Source: Arthrobacter sp. H20 (lineage in GTDB: Bacteria; Actinomycetota; Actinomycetes; Actinomycetales; Micrococcaceae). Taken from it: a DNA stretch of 59,863 nt. The notes below the pieces were generated by a model. It did not search any database. It was not told where the DNA came from and was given only the letters and a program-made list of their open reading frames with translations. Below, piece by piece: positions 31,105 through 40,392 of the stretch (the stretch's first letter is position 1; every line of letters begins with the position of its first letter). The stretch lies in assembly GCF_000520515.1 (NCBI RefSeq), contig NZ_KI914718.1, positions 9,732-69,594 of the forward strand, read 5' to 3'. The position numbers and the translations under genes were made by a program.

Positions 31105-32829
31105 ATGTCATCAGGTGCACTTAGCCCCCAGAACCGTGAAGACGCGCTCGCAGCGTTGAAAGCCACCTCGGAGTCCGGCAAGGAGCTGGATATCCTGGTT
31201 GTCGGCGGCGGCGTCGTCGGTGCAGGTTCGGCGCTCGACGCTGCGACCCGTGGACTTGAGGTGGGTATGGTCGAGGCCCGTGACTGGTCTTCGGGCACCT
31301 CGTCCCGGTCGTCCAAGCTGATCCACGGTGGTCTGCGGTACCTGGAGATGCTCGACTTTGCCCTGGTACAGGAGGCCTTGAAGGAGCGCGGTCTCCTGAT
31401 TCAGCGGATCGCCCCACACCTGGTCCGTCCGGTGCCCTTCCTCTATCCACTGACCAAGCGCTTCGTCGAGCGACCCTACGTGGGCGCCGGCATCCTGCTG
31501 TACGACACGATGGGCATGACATCAGGCAACTCGCGCGGGGTCCCCATGCACAAGCACCTCTCCCGGCGTGGGACCCTCCGGGCTGCCCCGAGCCTGAAAG
31601 AGGACGCAATGGTCGGTTCGATCCGCTATTACGACGCCCAGGTTGATGACGCGCGGTATGTAGTGAACATGGTGCGCACCGCGGATCACTACGGGGCCAG
31701 GGTGGCTAACCGGGTCGCTGTGGTTGATTTCCTTCGCGAGGGGGAACGGGTGGTTGGTGCCCGCGTGAAGGACCAGGAAACCGGCGACCTGTTCGATATT
31801 CGCGCCAAGCAGGTCATCAATGCGACAGGAGTCTGGACCGACGAAACCCAGGCCATGGTCACCGACCGGGGTCAGATGAAAGTCAGGGCGTCGAAGGGCA
31901 TCCACCTGGTTGTCCCGCGGGACCGTTTCCAGTCCACTGTTGGATTGATTCTGCGCACCGAGAAGTCTGTGCTGTTCGTGATTCCTTGGGGGCGCCACTG
32001 GATCATCGGAACTACTGACACGGACTGGGAACTGGACAAAGCGCACCCGGCCGCGTCGTCAAAAGACATCGACTACGTGCTCGAGCACGTCAATAAAGTG
32101 CTGCGCCGGCCTCTCACACGGGAGGACGTAGAGGGTGTTTATGCCGGGCTTCGCCCCTTGCTGGCCGGAGAGAGTGACTCCACCGCCAAGCTCTCCCGGG
32201 AGCATGTGGTGGCGCACCCTGTGCCAGGCCTGGTGGTAGTGGCCGGGGGTAAATGGACCACCTACCGGGTGATGGCCAAGGACGCGGTGGATGAGGCGAC
32301 CAGGGCCCTTGATGAAAGGGTCCCCGCCAGCTGCACCGAGACGGTCCCGCTGCTGGGAGCTGAAGGATACAAAGCAGCCTGGAACAAGAGGGCCAGGATG
32401 GCTGAAAGCTCAGGAGTTCACGTCGCCAGGGTGGAGCACCTCCTCCAGCGCTACGGAAGCCACGCCGAGGACATCCTTGCGCTGATCCGCGAGGACAGGT
32501 CGCTGGGTGAGCCTCTGCCGGGGGCAGATGACTACCTTGGGGCAGAGGTGGTGTACGCAGTCACCCACGAGAACGCGCGCCATGTGGATGACGTGCTGAC
32601 CCGGCGCACCAGGATCTCCATCGAGTCATGGGACCGCGGGGTGTCGGCAGCGCCGGTGGTCGCAGCGCTGATGGCGCCGTTCCTTGAGTGGAGTGACGCG
32701 CAGGTTGACCGTGAGGTCAAGCACTACCTCGCCCGCGTCGAGGCCGAGCGATTGAGCCAGGAGCAGCCCGACGACGTACTGGCGGACAGTGCCCGAATGG
32801 GAGTCGAAGATATTGTGCCGCTAAGCTAG
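31105..32829 (+). CDS. glpD: glycerol-3-phosphate dehydrogenase (FAD, quinone-linked)
   Basis: This membrane-associated flavoenzyme oxidises glycerol 3-phosphate to dihydroxyacetone phosphate. LDILVVGGGVVGAGSALDAATRGLEVGMVEARDWSSGTSSRSSKLIHGGLRYL is the FAD Rossmann motif plus the GlpD signature. KGIHLVVPRDRF, WIIGTTDTDWE and VVAGGKWTTYR are also typical. A C-terminal helical cap follows. The frame is open back to 31057, but ATG 31105 follows GAAGGA and gives 574 residues. The next gene is a PTS EIIA on the same strand, 55 bp later. No glpF or glpK is nearby. Confidence 0.95.
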   Translation: MSSGALSPQNREDALAALKATSESGKELDILVVGGGVVGAGSALDAATRGLEVGMVEARDWSSGTSSRSSKLIHGGLRYLEMLDFALVQEALKERGLLIQRIAPHLVRPVPFLYPLTKRFVERPYVGAGILLYDTMGMTSGNSRGVPMHKHLSRRGTLRAAPSLKEDAMVGSIRYYDAQVDDARYVVNMVRTADHYGARVANRVAVVDFLREGERVVGARVKDQETGDLFDIRAKQVINATGVWTDETQAMVTDRGQMKVRASKGIHLVVPRDRFQSTVGLILRTEKSVLFVIPWGRHWIIGTTDTDWELDKAHPAASSKDIDYVLEHVNKVLRRPLTREDVEGVYAGLRPLLAGESDSTAKLSREHVVAHPVPGLVVVAGGKWTTYRVMAKDAVDEATRALDERVPASCTETVPLLGAEGYKAAWNKRARMAESSGVHVARVEHLLQRYGSHAEDILALIREDRSLGEPLPGADDYLGAEVVYAVTHENARHVDDVLTRRTRISIESWDRGVSAAPVVAALMAPFLEWSDAQVDREVKHYLARVEAERLSQEQPDDVLADSARMGVEDIVPLS

Positions 32830-32884
32830 AACTGCGGTCTGGACGCCGCGCCACCTGTCCAACGCAACCCGCGAGAGGTCTACC

Positions 32885-33376
32885 GTGACCGAGCGTTCCA
32901 TGGAATTGCACGATGCCATTCTGACGACACCTGAACTGGTGATTCTTGAGATGGTAGCCGATAGTAAGGAAGAGGCTGCGGCACAGCTTGCCGGGAAGCT
33001 GTTCGAGAACGGGCGGATCTCGCAACTCGATGGATTTCTGGCACAGGTCAATTCACGCGAACACCAAATGGCCACGGGTTTGCCCGGCGGGGTCGGGTTG
33101 CCGCATGCGCGCAGCGAGTATGTCACCCAGACCAGCATTGCGGTGGGTGTCACGAAGTACGGTCACAGTCTTGACTTCGGCGCGGTCGACGGGCCGGCGA
33201 CCCTTGTCCTGCTGATCGCCACCCCGTCGCAGTCTTTCTCCGAGCACCTTGAGGTGCTGGCCACCCTGGCGCGTTCCCTGTTCAAGGAAAATTTCAGGGA
33301 ATCTCTCAGGCGTGCCCACGACACCGAGGTGATTGCCGAGCTGATCAACTCGACACTGGTGTTTTTCGACCACTGA
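32885..33376 (+). CDS. PTS EIIA component, fructose/mannitol type
   Basis: A free-standing EIIA domain of 163 residues (fructose-mannitol-Ntr family) that accepts phosphate from HPr. MATGLPGGVGLPHARSEYVTQTSIAVG holds the active-site His in LPHAR. FENGRISQLDGFLAQVNSREHQ and PATLVLLIATPSQSFSEHLEVLATLAR are family segments. GTG 32885 has GAGAGG upstream; ATG 32900 is a second candidate. No EIIB, EIIC or HPr gene is adjacent, so it may serve a distant fructose PTS or act in regulation. Confidence 0.88.
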   Translation: MTERSMELHDAILTTPELVILEMVADSKEEAAAQLAGKLFENGRISQLDGFLAQVNSREHQMATGLPGGVGLPHARSEYVTQTSIAVGVTKYGHSLDFGAVDGPATLVLLIATPSQSFSEHLEVLATLARSLFKENFRESLRRAHDTEVIAELINSTLVFFDH

Positions 33377-33589
33377 TGCCCCTCGTCGGTGAGGGAGGCC
33401 CGTTATCGTCGGGGACACCCGCTGCCGTCGGCGCCAGCACGCCGTCGCCGGGTCGATGAGTAACTTGACATCGGTGGGCAAGCTACGCCTATCCCTCCCA
33501 ACGGTTCAGGTTGACCTCGGCGGTCCGGATTGCTCACCACCAGAGCTTGTTCTCGATCACTGATTGACCAGAGTTCGGCTCTTCGCCAA

Positions 33590-35359
33590 TCAGTATTCGG
33601 AGCGCCAGGACCTCCACAGCGCCGCATAGGAGCCGTCCAGAGCGAGCAGTTCGTCGTGGGAGCCGAGCTCCGTAATGTTGCCGTTCTCAACCACGGCTAC
33701 CCGGTCGGCGTCGTGGGCGGTATGCAGTCGGTGGGCAATAGCAACTACCGTGCGCCCCTCCAGAACCGCATTGAGTGAGCGTTCCAGATCACGTGCGGCT
33801 TGCGGATCGATGAGCGATGTCGCCTCATCCAGCACCAGGGTGTGCGGGTCAGCGAGGACCAGCCGCGCCAGCGCGAGCTCCTGCGCCTGGGCTGGTGTCA
33901 GCTCGTGGGCACCCGATCCGACCTCGGTCTCAAGGCCAAGCGGCAAAGCGTGGGCCCAGCCTAGAGCGCCGACGTCGTCGAGTGCCTGCTTCAACTCTGC
34001 CTCAGTCGCATCATCCTTGCCCAGCCGGATATTGTCAGCCAACGAGCCGACGAACACGTGGTGTTCCTGAGTGACCAGGGCCACTTCACGGCGCAGGGCG
34101 TTGAGCGGACGGTCGACCAGTGGTACCCCACCGACAGTGACCGAGCCCGCGGTGGGTGGATGAATTCCAGCGATGAGCCGTCCAAGCGTCGATTTGCCGG
34201 CGCCGGATGGGCCGACCATTGCCAGTCGCTCCCCGCGGCGCAGCTCAAGATCGACGCCGTGCAGAACATCGTGACCGGGGCGGTAGGCGTACCGTGCCGT
34301 GGACACCAGAATGTCGTCGTTCAACGGCTCATGGTCGGTCGCCTGCCGATCCGGCTTGACCTCTTTGATGCCGACGATGCGCGCCAGCGATGCCGCGCCC
34401 ACCTGGATCTCGTCAGTCCACATGATCAGCAGATCCACTGGGTCGATGAGTCGCACAGCAAACAAGGCCACTGTTGCAACCACTCCCGGTGTGACGACGT
34501 CTTGCGATGCCAGCCAGCCACCCCACAGGAGCACTCCCGCCACGGGCAGCCAGAAGGCGAAGTCGGCTGCCGGGAAGAGAATGGTGCGGAGCCAGAGGGT
34601 GTACCGCTCGGCCCGGTAACTGCCGCTCAACGCTCCATCGATACGATCACGGCGCAGCGCGCCGAGTCCGAGGGCGTCGACAGTCCGGGCGCCCTCGATG
34701 GTCTCGGTGATCGAACCGTTGACGACGGCGTAGGTCTCCCGCTCCTTCTGGTAGCCAGCCGAGCTCCGCTTGAGGTACCACCGGGTCACTGGATAGAGGA
34801 CGGGAAGGCCCACCAGTAGCGCCAAAGCCAGCACCGGCGAGGTGATGACTGCGGCGCCGATGGTCAGCAGGATGGTCACAAGCGACACGACCACCTGCGG
34901 TACGCCGAACCGCACGGTATGCGAGACGGCGTCGACGTCGTTGGTGGTACGTGAGACCAGATCCCCGGTGCCTGCCTTCTCCACTGTGGACAGCGGCAGG
35001 GAGGTGACCCGTTCCATGAAGTCTTCGCGCAGTTCGGCGAAGACCGTTTCACCGAAGACCATTCCGGCGCGGACCGCCAGGCGGCGGAGGAGTGCCTGAA
35101 CGATCAGGAACGCGAGCATGATGAGGGAAACTGTCGCTATGTAGTCGGAGGTTGTTCCCTCGACGACGGCGTCCACCACGCGCCCGAGCAATACCGGGCC
35201 CACCAGACCTGCTATCGCCGAACCAACATAGAGGGCGACGACCCGTGACAGTCCGCCGCGGTGGTGCCTGATCAGCTGAGAAGCCTCGGCGCGCACCTGC
35301 GACGGCTCAGCGACCGGGAGCTTCCCGGAGGTGTCGGTGCCGACAGTTGTTTCACTCAC
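33590..35359 (-). CDS. ABC exporter half B, intact ATPase core and degenerate signature
   Basis: A permease-ATPase fusion of 589 residues. Six membrane helices precede the ATPase domain. Walker A GPSGAGKST (near 383), Walker B HTLVLDEATS and H-loop IAHRLHTA are intact. The signature is HELTPAQAQELALAR, where LSGGQ is replaced by LTPAQ. It starts 8 bp inside the end of its partner gene, so the two are co-translated and almost surely form a heterodimer. Its intact Walker site would pair with the partner's intact FSGGQ. Substrate unknown. Confidence 0.92.
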   Translation of the reverse strand: MSETTVGTDTSGKLPVAEPSQVRAEASQLIRHHRGGLSRVVALYVGSAIAGLVGPVLLGRVVDAVVEGTTSDYIATVSLIMLAFLIVQALLRRLAVRAGMVFGETVFAELREDFMERVTSLPLSTVEKAGTGDLVSRTTNDVDAVSHTVRFGVPQVVVSLVTILLTIGAAVITSPVLALALLVGLPVLYPVTRWYLKRSSAGYQKERETYAVVNGSITETIEGARTVDALGLGALRRDRIDGALSGSYRAERYTLWLRTILFPAADFAFWLPVAGVLLWGGWLASQDVVTPGVVATVALFAVRLIDPVDLLIMWTDEIQVGAASLARIVGIKEVKPDRQATDHEPLNDDILVSTARYAYRPGHDVLHGVDLELRRGERLAMVGPSGAGKSTLGRLIAGIHPPTAGSVTVGGVPLVDRPLNALRREVALVTQEHHVFVGSLADNIRLGKDDATEAELKQALDDVGALGWAHALPLGLETEVGSGAHELTPAQAQELALARLVLADPHTLVLDEATSLIDPQAARDLERSLNAVLEGRTVVAIAHRLHTAHDADRVAVVENGNITELGSHDELLALDGSYAALWRSWRSEY

Positions 35360-37073
35360 TTCGGATAACCACGTTTCGGTAGGCGGGTTGGCTGGACAGC
35401 AGATCCTGGTGGGTGCCTTCGGCTACCACCTGGCCATCCTCGAGATAGACAACGTGATCCATGACGCCCAGCATCAGGGGACTGGCGGTGACCACCACGG
35501 TCGTCTGATCACTTCCTCCTCGCATGCCTTTCAGGCGGGTAGCGATCCTGGATTCGGTATGGGCGTCCACGGCGCTGGTCGGTTCTATCAGCACCAGGGT
35601 TTCGGCCTCGGTCAGGAGAGCCCGGGCGAGGACCAGCCGCTGGCGTTGCCCGCCGGAGAAGCCGCGGCCGCGCTCAGTCACCTCGTGATCGAGACCGTCG
35701 TCGACGCCGTCCAGGATGTCCAGGGCGCTTGACGCGTCGAGGGCGGCGAGTATCAGTGAGTCATCATGGGTCGACTGAGGGTCCAGCTGAGAGCGCAGTG
35801 AGCCGGTGAACAACTGCGGGTTCGCTTCGCTGACCACAATTCGACGGCGAATATCCGCGAGCGCGATGTTGTGTAACGGAACGGGCCCCCAGCGGACTTC
35901 GGCCTGGTCGAGAACCTCGTCCTCGAAGCGTCCCAGCCTCGTTGCCAGCTCGGCCGAAGCGGCGGTGTCCACTGACACCACAGCTGTCATCCGGCCCGGG
36001 TGGATGAGGGTGCCGGTGCGAGCATCGTGCAGGACTGACCCGGGGGGTGGGGCGGGCGCCGTCGAGCCCTGATCGGAAACGTCAGGCTCAACGACAAGGA
36101 CAGCTATGATTTTGCGTGCCCCGACGTGCGCCCTGATGAACCGGGCCACGCTGTCAGCTGCTGCCCGAATCGGGGTCATCAGAAAGATCGAGTACCCATA
36201 CAGCGCCACCAGCTGGCCGGGCTCGATGTCTCCGGAGAGGGCAAGGTTCGCGCCGACCCAGGTAAACAGCACGCTGAAGGCGCCGGCAATGAACACCTGC
36301 GAAGCCTCAAGGTCTGCCAGGGAGTAGGCCACCCGGATGCCCGAGTCCCGGGTTGTGGCGGACCGTTCACGGTAGCGGTTCACAAAGATGTGCTCGCCGC
36401 CGATTCCCCTGAGTACACGAAGCCCGGCGACCGTGTCTGCCCCCACCGCTGTCATCTTTCCTGACGCTTCCCGTTGCTCACGTTGACGCGCCTGCAAGGG
36501 GCGTACCACGAAGAGGAGCAGGGCGCAACAGGCCGGCACACCGACCAGGACAATAATGCCGAGCAGCAGCGACGTCTGGGCGATCAACACGCACACCACC
36601 AGCCACGCAACGATCGAGCCGGCCAGGCGGGCCGACACCGCGTAAATTTCCCCGAGCCGGGTGGCATCAGATGCCGCAGTGGACACCACCTCGCCGGTGG
36701 AGAGCTTCCGTGGGAGTGCGTCACCGGTGCGTGTCACCTTGTATCCGATCAGGCGGATGGAGTGGAAAGCCGCCTGCAGCCAGCCGCTGATCGCCGTGCG
36801 GTGTTCCAGCGTGCCTGCACCTGCCTGAAGGACAGTCAGGCCGATCAGGACGCCCACCCACAAAAAGAGGCGGTCAAAGTCTCCGCCTACCACCCCTTCG
36901 TCGATGGCCCGTCCCAGCACGTAGGGCATCACTGCCTGGGCGACCATCCAGACGGTGCCGAAGAGCACACCGGCCAACAGCGTCGCCTTTTGCTTCGATG
37001 CCAGCCAGAGTAGATACCGGGAAGGTGATCGGAGGTCTGGGGGGCCGGGGTCGGGATAGGGATACGCGCGCAC
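35352..37073 (-). CDS. ABC exporter half A, degenerate ATPase motifs and intact signature
   Basis: A permease-ATPase fusion of about 573 residues, from GTG 37073 (the frame is open to a TTG at 37121). The membrane domain is normal. In the ATPase domain the Walker A position reads VVSVDTAASAELATRL with no GxxGxGKS/T. Walker B reads TLVLIEPTSAVD with the Asp replaced by Ile, and the H-loop reads VVTASPLML with no His. The signature GRGFSGGQRQRLVLARALL is perfect. This is a sharp form of the one-active-site ABC exporter; ATP would be hydrolysed only at the site built with half B. Confidence 0.9.
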   Translation of the reverse strand: MRAYPYPDPGPPDLRSPSRYLLWLASKQKATLLAGVLFGTVWMVAQAVMPYVLGRAIDEGVVGGDFDRLFLWVGVLIGLTVLQAGAGTLEHRTAISGWLQAAFHSIRLIGYKVTRTGDALPRKLSTGEVVSTAASDATRLGEIYAVSARLAGSIVAWLVVCVLIAQTSLLLGIIVLVGVPACCALLLFVVRPLQARQREQREASGKMTAVGADTVAGLRVLRGIGGEHIFVNRYRERSATTRDSGIRVAYSLADLEASQVFIAGAFSVLFTWVGANLALSGDIEPGQLVALYGYSIFLMTPIRAAADSVARFIRAHVGARKIIAVLVVEPDVSDQGSTAPAPPPGSVLHDARTGTLIHPGRMTAVVSVDTAASAELATRLGRFEDEVLDQAEVRWGPVPLHNIALADIRRRIVVSEANPQLFTGSLRSQLDPQSTHDDSLILAALDASSALDILDGVDDGLDHEVTERGRGFSGGQRQRLVLARALLTEAETLVLIEPTSAVDAHTESRIATRLKGMRGGSDQTTVVVTASPLMLGVMDHVVYLEDGQVVAEGTHQDLLSSQPAYRNVVIRSE

Positions 37074-37191
37074 GATCAACCATCCTAGCCCCTTCAGGGC
37101 AAAGTGATAGACAACTCCCAATCACTGGTCCATGCCGGGTCCTGACGCGGGCGGCTCAAACGGGCATTCGGTTTTCTACACCGTGACGAAG

Positions 37192-37197
37192 TACCGT
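37192..37197 (+). promoter_or_regulatory. -10 hexamer TACCGT, leaderless geometry for the SURF1 gene
   Basis: TACCGT ends 6 nt before GTG 37204. Confidence 0.45.
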
Positions 37198-37203
37198 TAA
37201 GGG

Positions 37204-38070
37204 GTGCTCAAAACCGCGCTTAAACCCCGTTGGATCCTCTCACTGATCCTCGCCATGGTGATTGCGGCAGTCTTTGTGCTCTTGAGCCAATGGCAGTTTT
37301 CCAGCTCGCAGGACGACGCACCGCCGCCGCCGAGCAGCACCGAGAGGGTGCGACCGCTGACTGACGTGTTCAGCCCGGGCGTTCCGATGACTGCGCCGAT
37401 TGCAGACCAAATGATCACCATGGACGGCGAATTTCTGGCGGATACCGCCGTGTTGGTCAAGGATCGGCTCCAGAATGATAGGCAGGGGTTCTGGCTCCTA
37501 TCAGCTTTCGCCGTCGACGGCGGCGAGGTGCCACCGGGGTCCGACGTCCCGACGGTCATCCCGGTAGTGCACGGCTGGGTTCCTGATCCGGCAGCAGCTG
37601 CCGAAGTCCCCGAACCGGTGGGGCCGGCGGTTGTGGTGGGGCGCCTGCTGCCTTCAGAGGGTCCTTTGGCCGAACGCCCGGTGGAGGGTCAGATCCCGAC
37701 GCTGGCGACGTCGGACCTCACCAATCGCTGGGACAGCCCGATCTATGCGGGCTTTATCGTGTCATCCTCGACCACGGCCGACGGTGCCGAGCTTGTCCCT
37801 CAGGCCCCGTTGGAGGTCGTCACCGTGGGGCCCCAGCCGCAGGACACCCCACTGAACTGGCTGAACATCTTTTACGCAATCGAATGGTTTGTCTTCGCAG
37901 GATTCGCCTTCTTCCTGTGGTGGCGCCTGGTTGCCGACGATCACCGGCGTTCGCTTGAAGATGCAGAAGATGCAGAAGATGCAGAAGATGCAGAAGGCGC
38001 AGAAGATGCTGATGCCGACGATGCTGACTCTCCCCAGCCCGAAACAACTACGAATGAGGTACGACAGTGA
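37204..38070 (+). CDS. SURF1 family protein
   Basis: SURF1 proteins help assemble cytochrome c oxidase. This one (288 residues) has the family layout: an N-terminal membrane helix (WILSLILAMVIAAVFVLLSQWQ), an extracytoplasmic domain with GFWLLSAF and VIPVVHGWVP, and a second helix (NIFYAIEWFVFAGFAFFLWWRL). After the last helix an unusual cytoplasmic tail holds EDAEDAEDAEDAEGAEDA, encoded by a 9-bp tandem repeat. It overlaps the DUF3817 gene by 4 bp (GTGA). Confidence 0.9.
   Translation: MLKTALKPRWILSLILAMVIAAVFVLLSQWQFSSSQDDAPPPPSSTERVRPLTDVFSPGVPMTAPIADQMITMDGEFLADTAVLVKDRLQNDRQGFWLLSAFAVDGGEVPPGSDVPTVIPVVHGWVPDPAAAAEVPEPVGPAVVVGRLLPSEGPLAERPVEGQIPTLATSDLTNRWDSPIYAGFIVSSSTTADGAELVPQAPLEVVTVGPQPQDTPLNWLNIFYAIEWFVFAGFAFFLWWRLVADDHRRSLEDAEDAEDAEDAEGAEDADADDADSPQPETTTNEVRQ
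37957..38010 (+). repeat. 9-bp tandem repeat encoding the acidic tail of SURF1
   Basis: Six units of the type GAAGATGCA; units 1-4 are identical, unit 5 is GAAGGCGCA and unit 6 is GAAGATGCT. The repeat is in frame (Glu-Asp-Ala), so copy changes would alter tail length without a frameshift. Confidence 0.95.
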
Positions 38071-38555
38071 GCACGCCAGATGTCAACAAACCAGCCGCCG
38101 GCGCCCCTGGTGCCGCGAAGAAAACCAGACGGCGGTTCGGTGGCACCCACGCCCAGATCCTCTCGGCGGTGACGTTCTACAAGGTGCTGGCGTACGCCAC
38201 AGGGTTCATGCTGCTCCTGGTGGTGGTGGAAATGATTGCCGCCTACGGCATGCACTCCCACATTATGATCGGGGGACCCGAGGGGCTGCTATCGCTGACG
38301 GATAAGGACTTCTCGGACACCGCAGAGGGATTCAATTTCTCCACCACTGTCTTGATCGTCCATGGGTGGATGTATGTGGTGTATCTGATCGCCGACTTCC
38401 GGTTGTGGCAAATGATGCGCTGGCCGTTCAAGCAGTTCCTGGTCATGGCACTGGGAGGAGTGGTGCCGTTGCTGTCCTTTATCGTTGAACGCCGGATCCA
38501 CCGGCAGGTGGAGAGCGAACTCGCTGCCCACCCCGAGGCGGCCTCGAGGTACTAG
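38067..38555 (+). CDS. DUF3817 integral membrane protein
   Basis: A 162-residue membrane protein with three predicted helices (LAYATGFMLLLVVVEMIAAYG, STTVLIVHGWMYVVYLIADFRL, FLVMALGGVVPLLSFIVE) and a C-terminal RRIHRQVESEL. This pattern fits DUF3817, often annotated YdzA-like. The Lys/Arg-rich N-terminus is probably cytoplasmic. It is translationally coupled to the SURF1 gene and lies 57 bp before guaA. Function unknown; a link to respiratory membrane assembly is inferred only from its neighbour. Confidence 0.85.
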   Translation: MSTPDVNKPAAGAPGAAKKTRRRFGGTHAQILSAVTFYKVLAYATGFMLLLVVVEMIAAYGMHSHIMIGGPEGLLSLTDKDFSDTAEGFNFSTTVLIVHGWMYVVYLIADFRLWQMMRWPFKQFLVMALGGVVPLLSFIVERRIHRQVESELAAHPEAASRY

Positions 38556-38600
38556 CGGCCCTCAGCTGGTCCTAATGTGCGGTCGGGTGCCTGCGGCGAC

Positions 38601-38606
38601 TATTGT
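38601..38606 (+). promoter_or_regulatory. -10 hexamer TATTGT, leaderless geometry for guaA
   Basis: TATTGT ends 6 nt before GTG 38613. It supports this start over the upstream in-frame codon at 38577. Confidence 0.5.
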
Positions 38607-38612
38607 TGGGGG

Positions 38613-40256
38613 GTGACTATTCCCGCACCCGGACCCGGAATTTCAGGCCAAGCCGACTCCACCACTGCCTCAGTCGAGGGGAGCTCCGAGACAGGCCACC
38701 GGCCAGTGCTGGTGGTGGACTACGGTGCCCAATACGCCCAGCTCATTGCCCGCCGTGTCCGCGACGCAGATGTGTATTCAGAAGTAGTGCCGCACACTCT
38801 TACCACAGCTGACTTGCTGGCCAAGAATCCGGTAGCGATCATCCTGTCCGGCGGACCGTCAAGCGTCTACGCTGAGGGGGCCCCGCGGGTGGACCCTGAC
38901 CTGTTCTCAGCTGGCGTGCCGGTTCTGGGTATCTGCTACGGCTTCCAGGCGATGGCCTCAGCGCTCGGTGGGACAGTCGCCAAGACCGGGCTCAGGGAGT
39001 ACGGCTCAACTGACGTCGTCGCGACGGGCGACAGTGGATCACTACTTGACGGCGTCCCGGAGCACCAGAACGCGTGGATGAGCCACGGAGACAGTGTGCA
39101 GGCAGCACCGGCCGGGTTTGAGGTACTGGCGAGCACAGCGGGCGCACCGGTTGCCGCGTTCGCCGACGAAGACCGCCGTCTCTATGGAGTGCAGTGGCAC
39201 CCCGAGGTGAAGCACTCTGGCCATGGACAGCAAGTCCTGGAGAACTTTCTGTTCAAGGGAGCCCGCCTTGACGCCAATTGGACCACCGGCAACATCGTCG
39301 AGGAGCAGGTCGAACGCATCCGTGCGCAGGTTGGTGACGCACGTGTGATCTGCGGGCTCTCGGGCGGTGTGGACTCGGCGGTCGCCGCCGCGCTGGTGCA
39401 GCGCGCAGTGGGGGACCAGCTCACCTGTGTCTTCGTTGACCATGGACTCCTGCGCGAGGGCGAAGCTGAGCAGGTGGAGCGCGACTTCGTCGCAGCAACC
39501 GGGGTTAACCTGTATGTTGCCAACGAACAGAAGCGTTTCCTCGACGCGCTCGCTGGAGTCAGCGACCCGGAGACCAAGCGAAAGATTATCGGCCGCGAGT
39601 TCATCCGCGCGTTCGAGGAAGCCGAACGGGCGATCATCGCCCAAGCACAAGCCCACGGGGAGAAGATCAGGTTTCTGGTGCAGGGGACGCTCTACCCGGA
39701 CGTCGTCGAATCCGGTGGTGGCGAAGGTGCTGCGAACATCAAAAGCCATCACAATGTGGGAGGCCTTCCCGAGGATCTGCAGTTTGAACTGGTGGAGCCC
39801 CTCCGTGCATTGTTCAAGGACGAGGTCCGTGCGGTTGGAGCGCAGCTGGGGCTCCCCGCCGAAATTGTTGGCCGTCAGCCCTTCCCCGGCCCCGGTCTGG
39901 GAATCAGGATTGTCGGCGACATCACTCAGGAGCGGTTGGACCTGCTGCGCCGCGCTGATGCCATCGCGCGAGCAGAGCTGACCGCCGCAGGACTGGACGA
40001 CGAAGTCTGGCAGATGCCAGTGGTCCTGCTCGCGGATGTCCGCAGTGTCGGGGTCCAGGGTGATGGCCGCACCTACGGCCATCCGATTGTGCTGCGCCCA
40101 GTATCGAGTGAAGACGCAATGACGGCCGACTGGTCGCGGCTGCCGTTTGACCTGCTGGCCCGGATTTCGAACCGGATCACCAACGAGGTCGAGGAAGTAA
40201 ACCGGGTGGTGCTGGACATCACCAGCAAGCCTCCCGGCACCATCGAGTGGGAGTAA
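38613..40256 (+). CDS. guaA: GMP synthase (glutamine-hydrolysing)
   Basis: This enzyme converts XMP to GMP using glutamine and ATP. The amidotransferase domain has [17 protein letters not shown], the nucleophile in [12 protein letters not shown] (near C108) and GVQWHPEV (near H196 and E198). The ATP-PPase domain has [17 protein letters not shown] (near 250). The C-terminal dimerisation domain has [13 protein letters not shown] and ends in KPPGTIEWE. With GTG 38613 the length is 547. guaB 13 kb upstream supplies XMP. Confidence 0.97.
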   Translation: MTIPAPGPGISGQADSTTASVEGSSETGHRPVLVVDYGAQYAQLIARRVRDADVYSEVVPHTLTTADLLAKNPVAIILSGGPSSVYAEGAPRVDPDLFSAGVPVLGICYGFQAMASALGGTVAKTGLREYGSTDVVATGDSGSLLDGVPEHQNAWMSHGDSVQAAPAGFEVLASTAGAPVAAFADEDRRLYGVQWHPEVKHSGHGQQVLENFLFKGARLDANWTTGNIVEEQVERIRAQVGDARVICGLSGGVDSAVAAALVQRAVGDQLTCVFVDHGLLREGEAEQVERDFVAATGVNLYVANEQKRFLDALAGVSDPETKRKIIGREFIRAFEEAERAIIAQAQAHGEKIRFLVQGTLYPDVVESGGGEGAANIKSHHNVGGLPEDLQFELVEPLRALFKDEVRAVGAQLGLPAEIVGRQPFPGPGLGIRIVGDITQERLDLLRRADAIARAELTAAGLDDEVWQMPVVLLADVRSVGVQGDGRTYGHPIVLRPVSSEDAMTADWSRLPFDLLARISNRITNEVEEVNRVVLDITSKPPGTIEWE

Positions 40257-40269
40257 CCGACCATCGGAC

Positions 40270-40293
40270 GGGAACGGGTATTTACCTGTTCCC
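40270..40293 (+). terminator. hairpin after guaA
   Basis: GGGAACGGGTA at 40270-40280 and TACCTGTTCCC at 40283-40293 pair at 10 of 11 positions. It lies 14 bp after the guaA stop. Confidence 0.6.
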
Positions 40294-40392
40294 GGTGTTG
40301 CGGGAGCACCCGAAGGTCCCTTGTCGGATAGCTTGGAAGACATGCCCATCTGGTCGAGAGTGTCGAAAATAACCGCAGAAAAGGAGACCATC

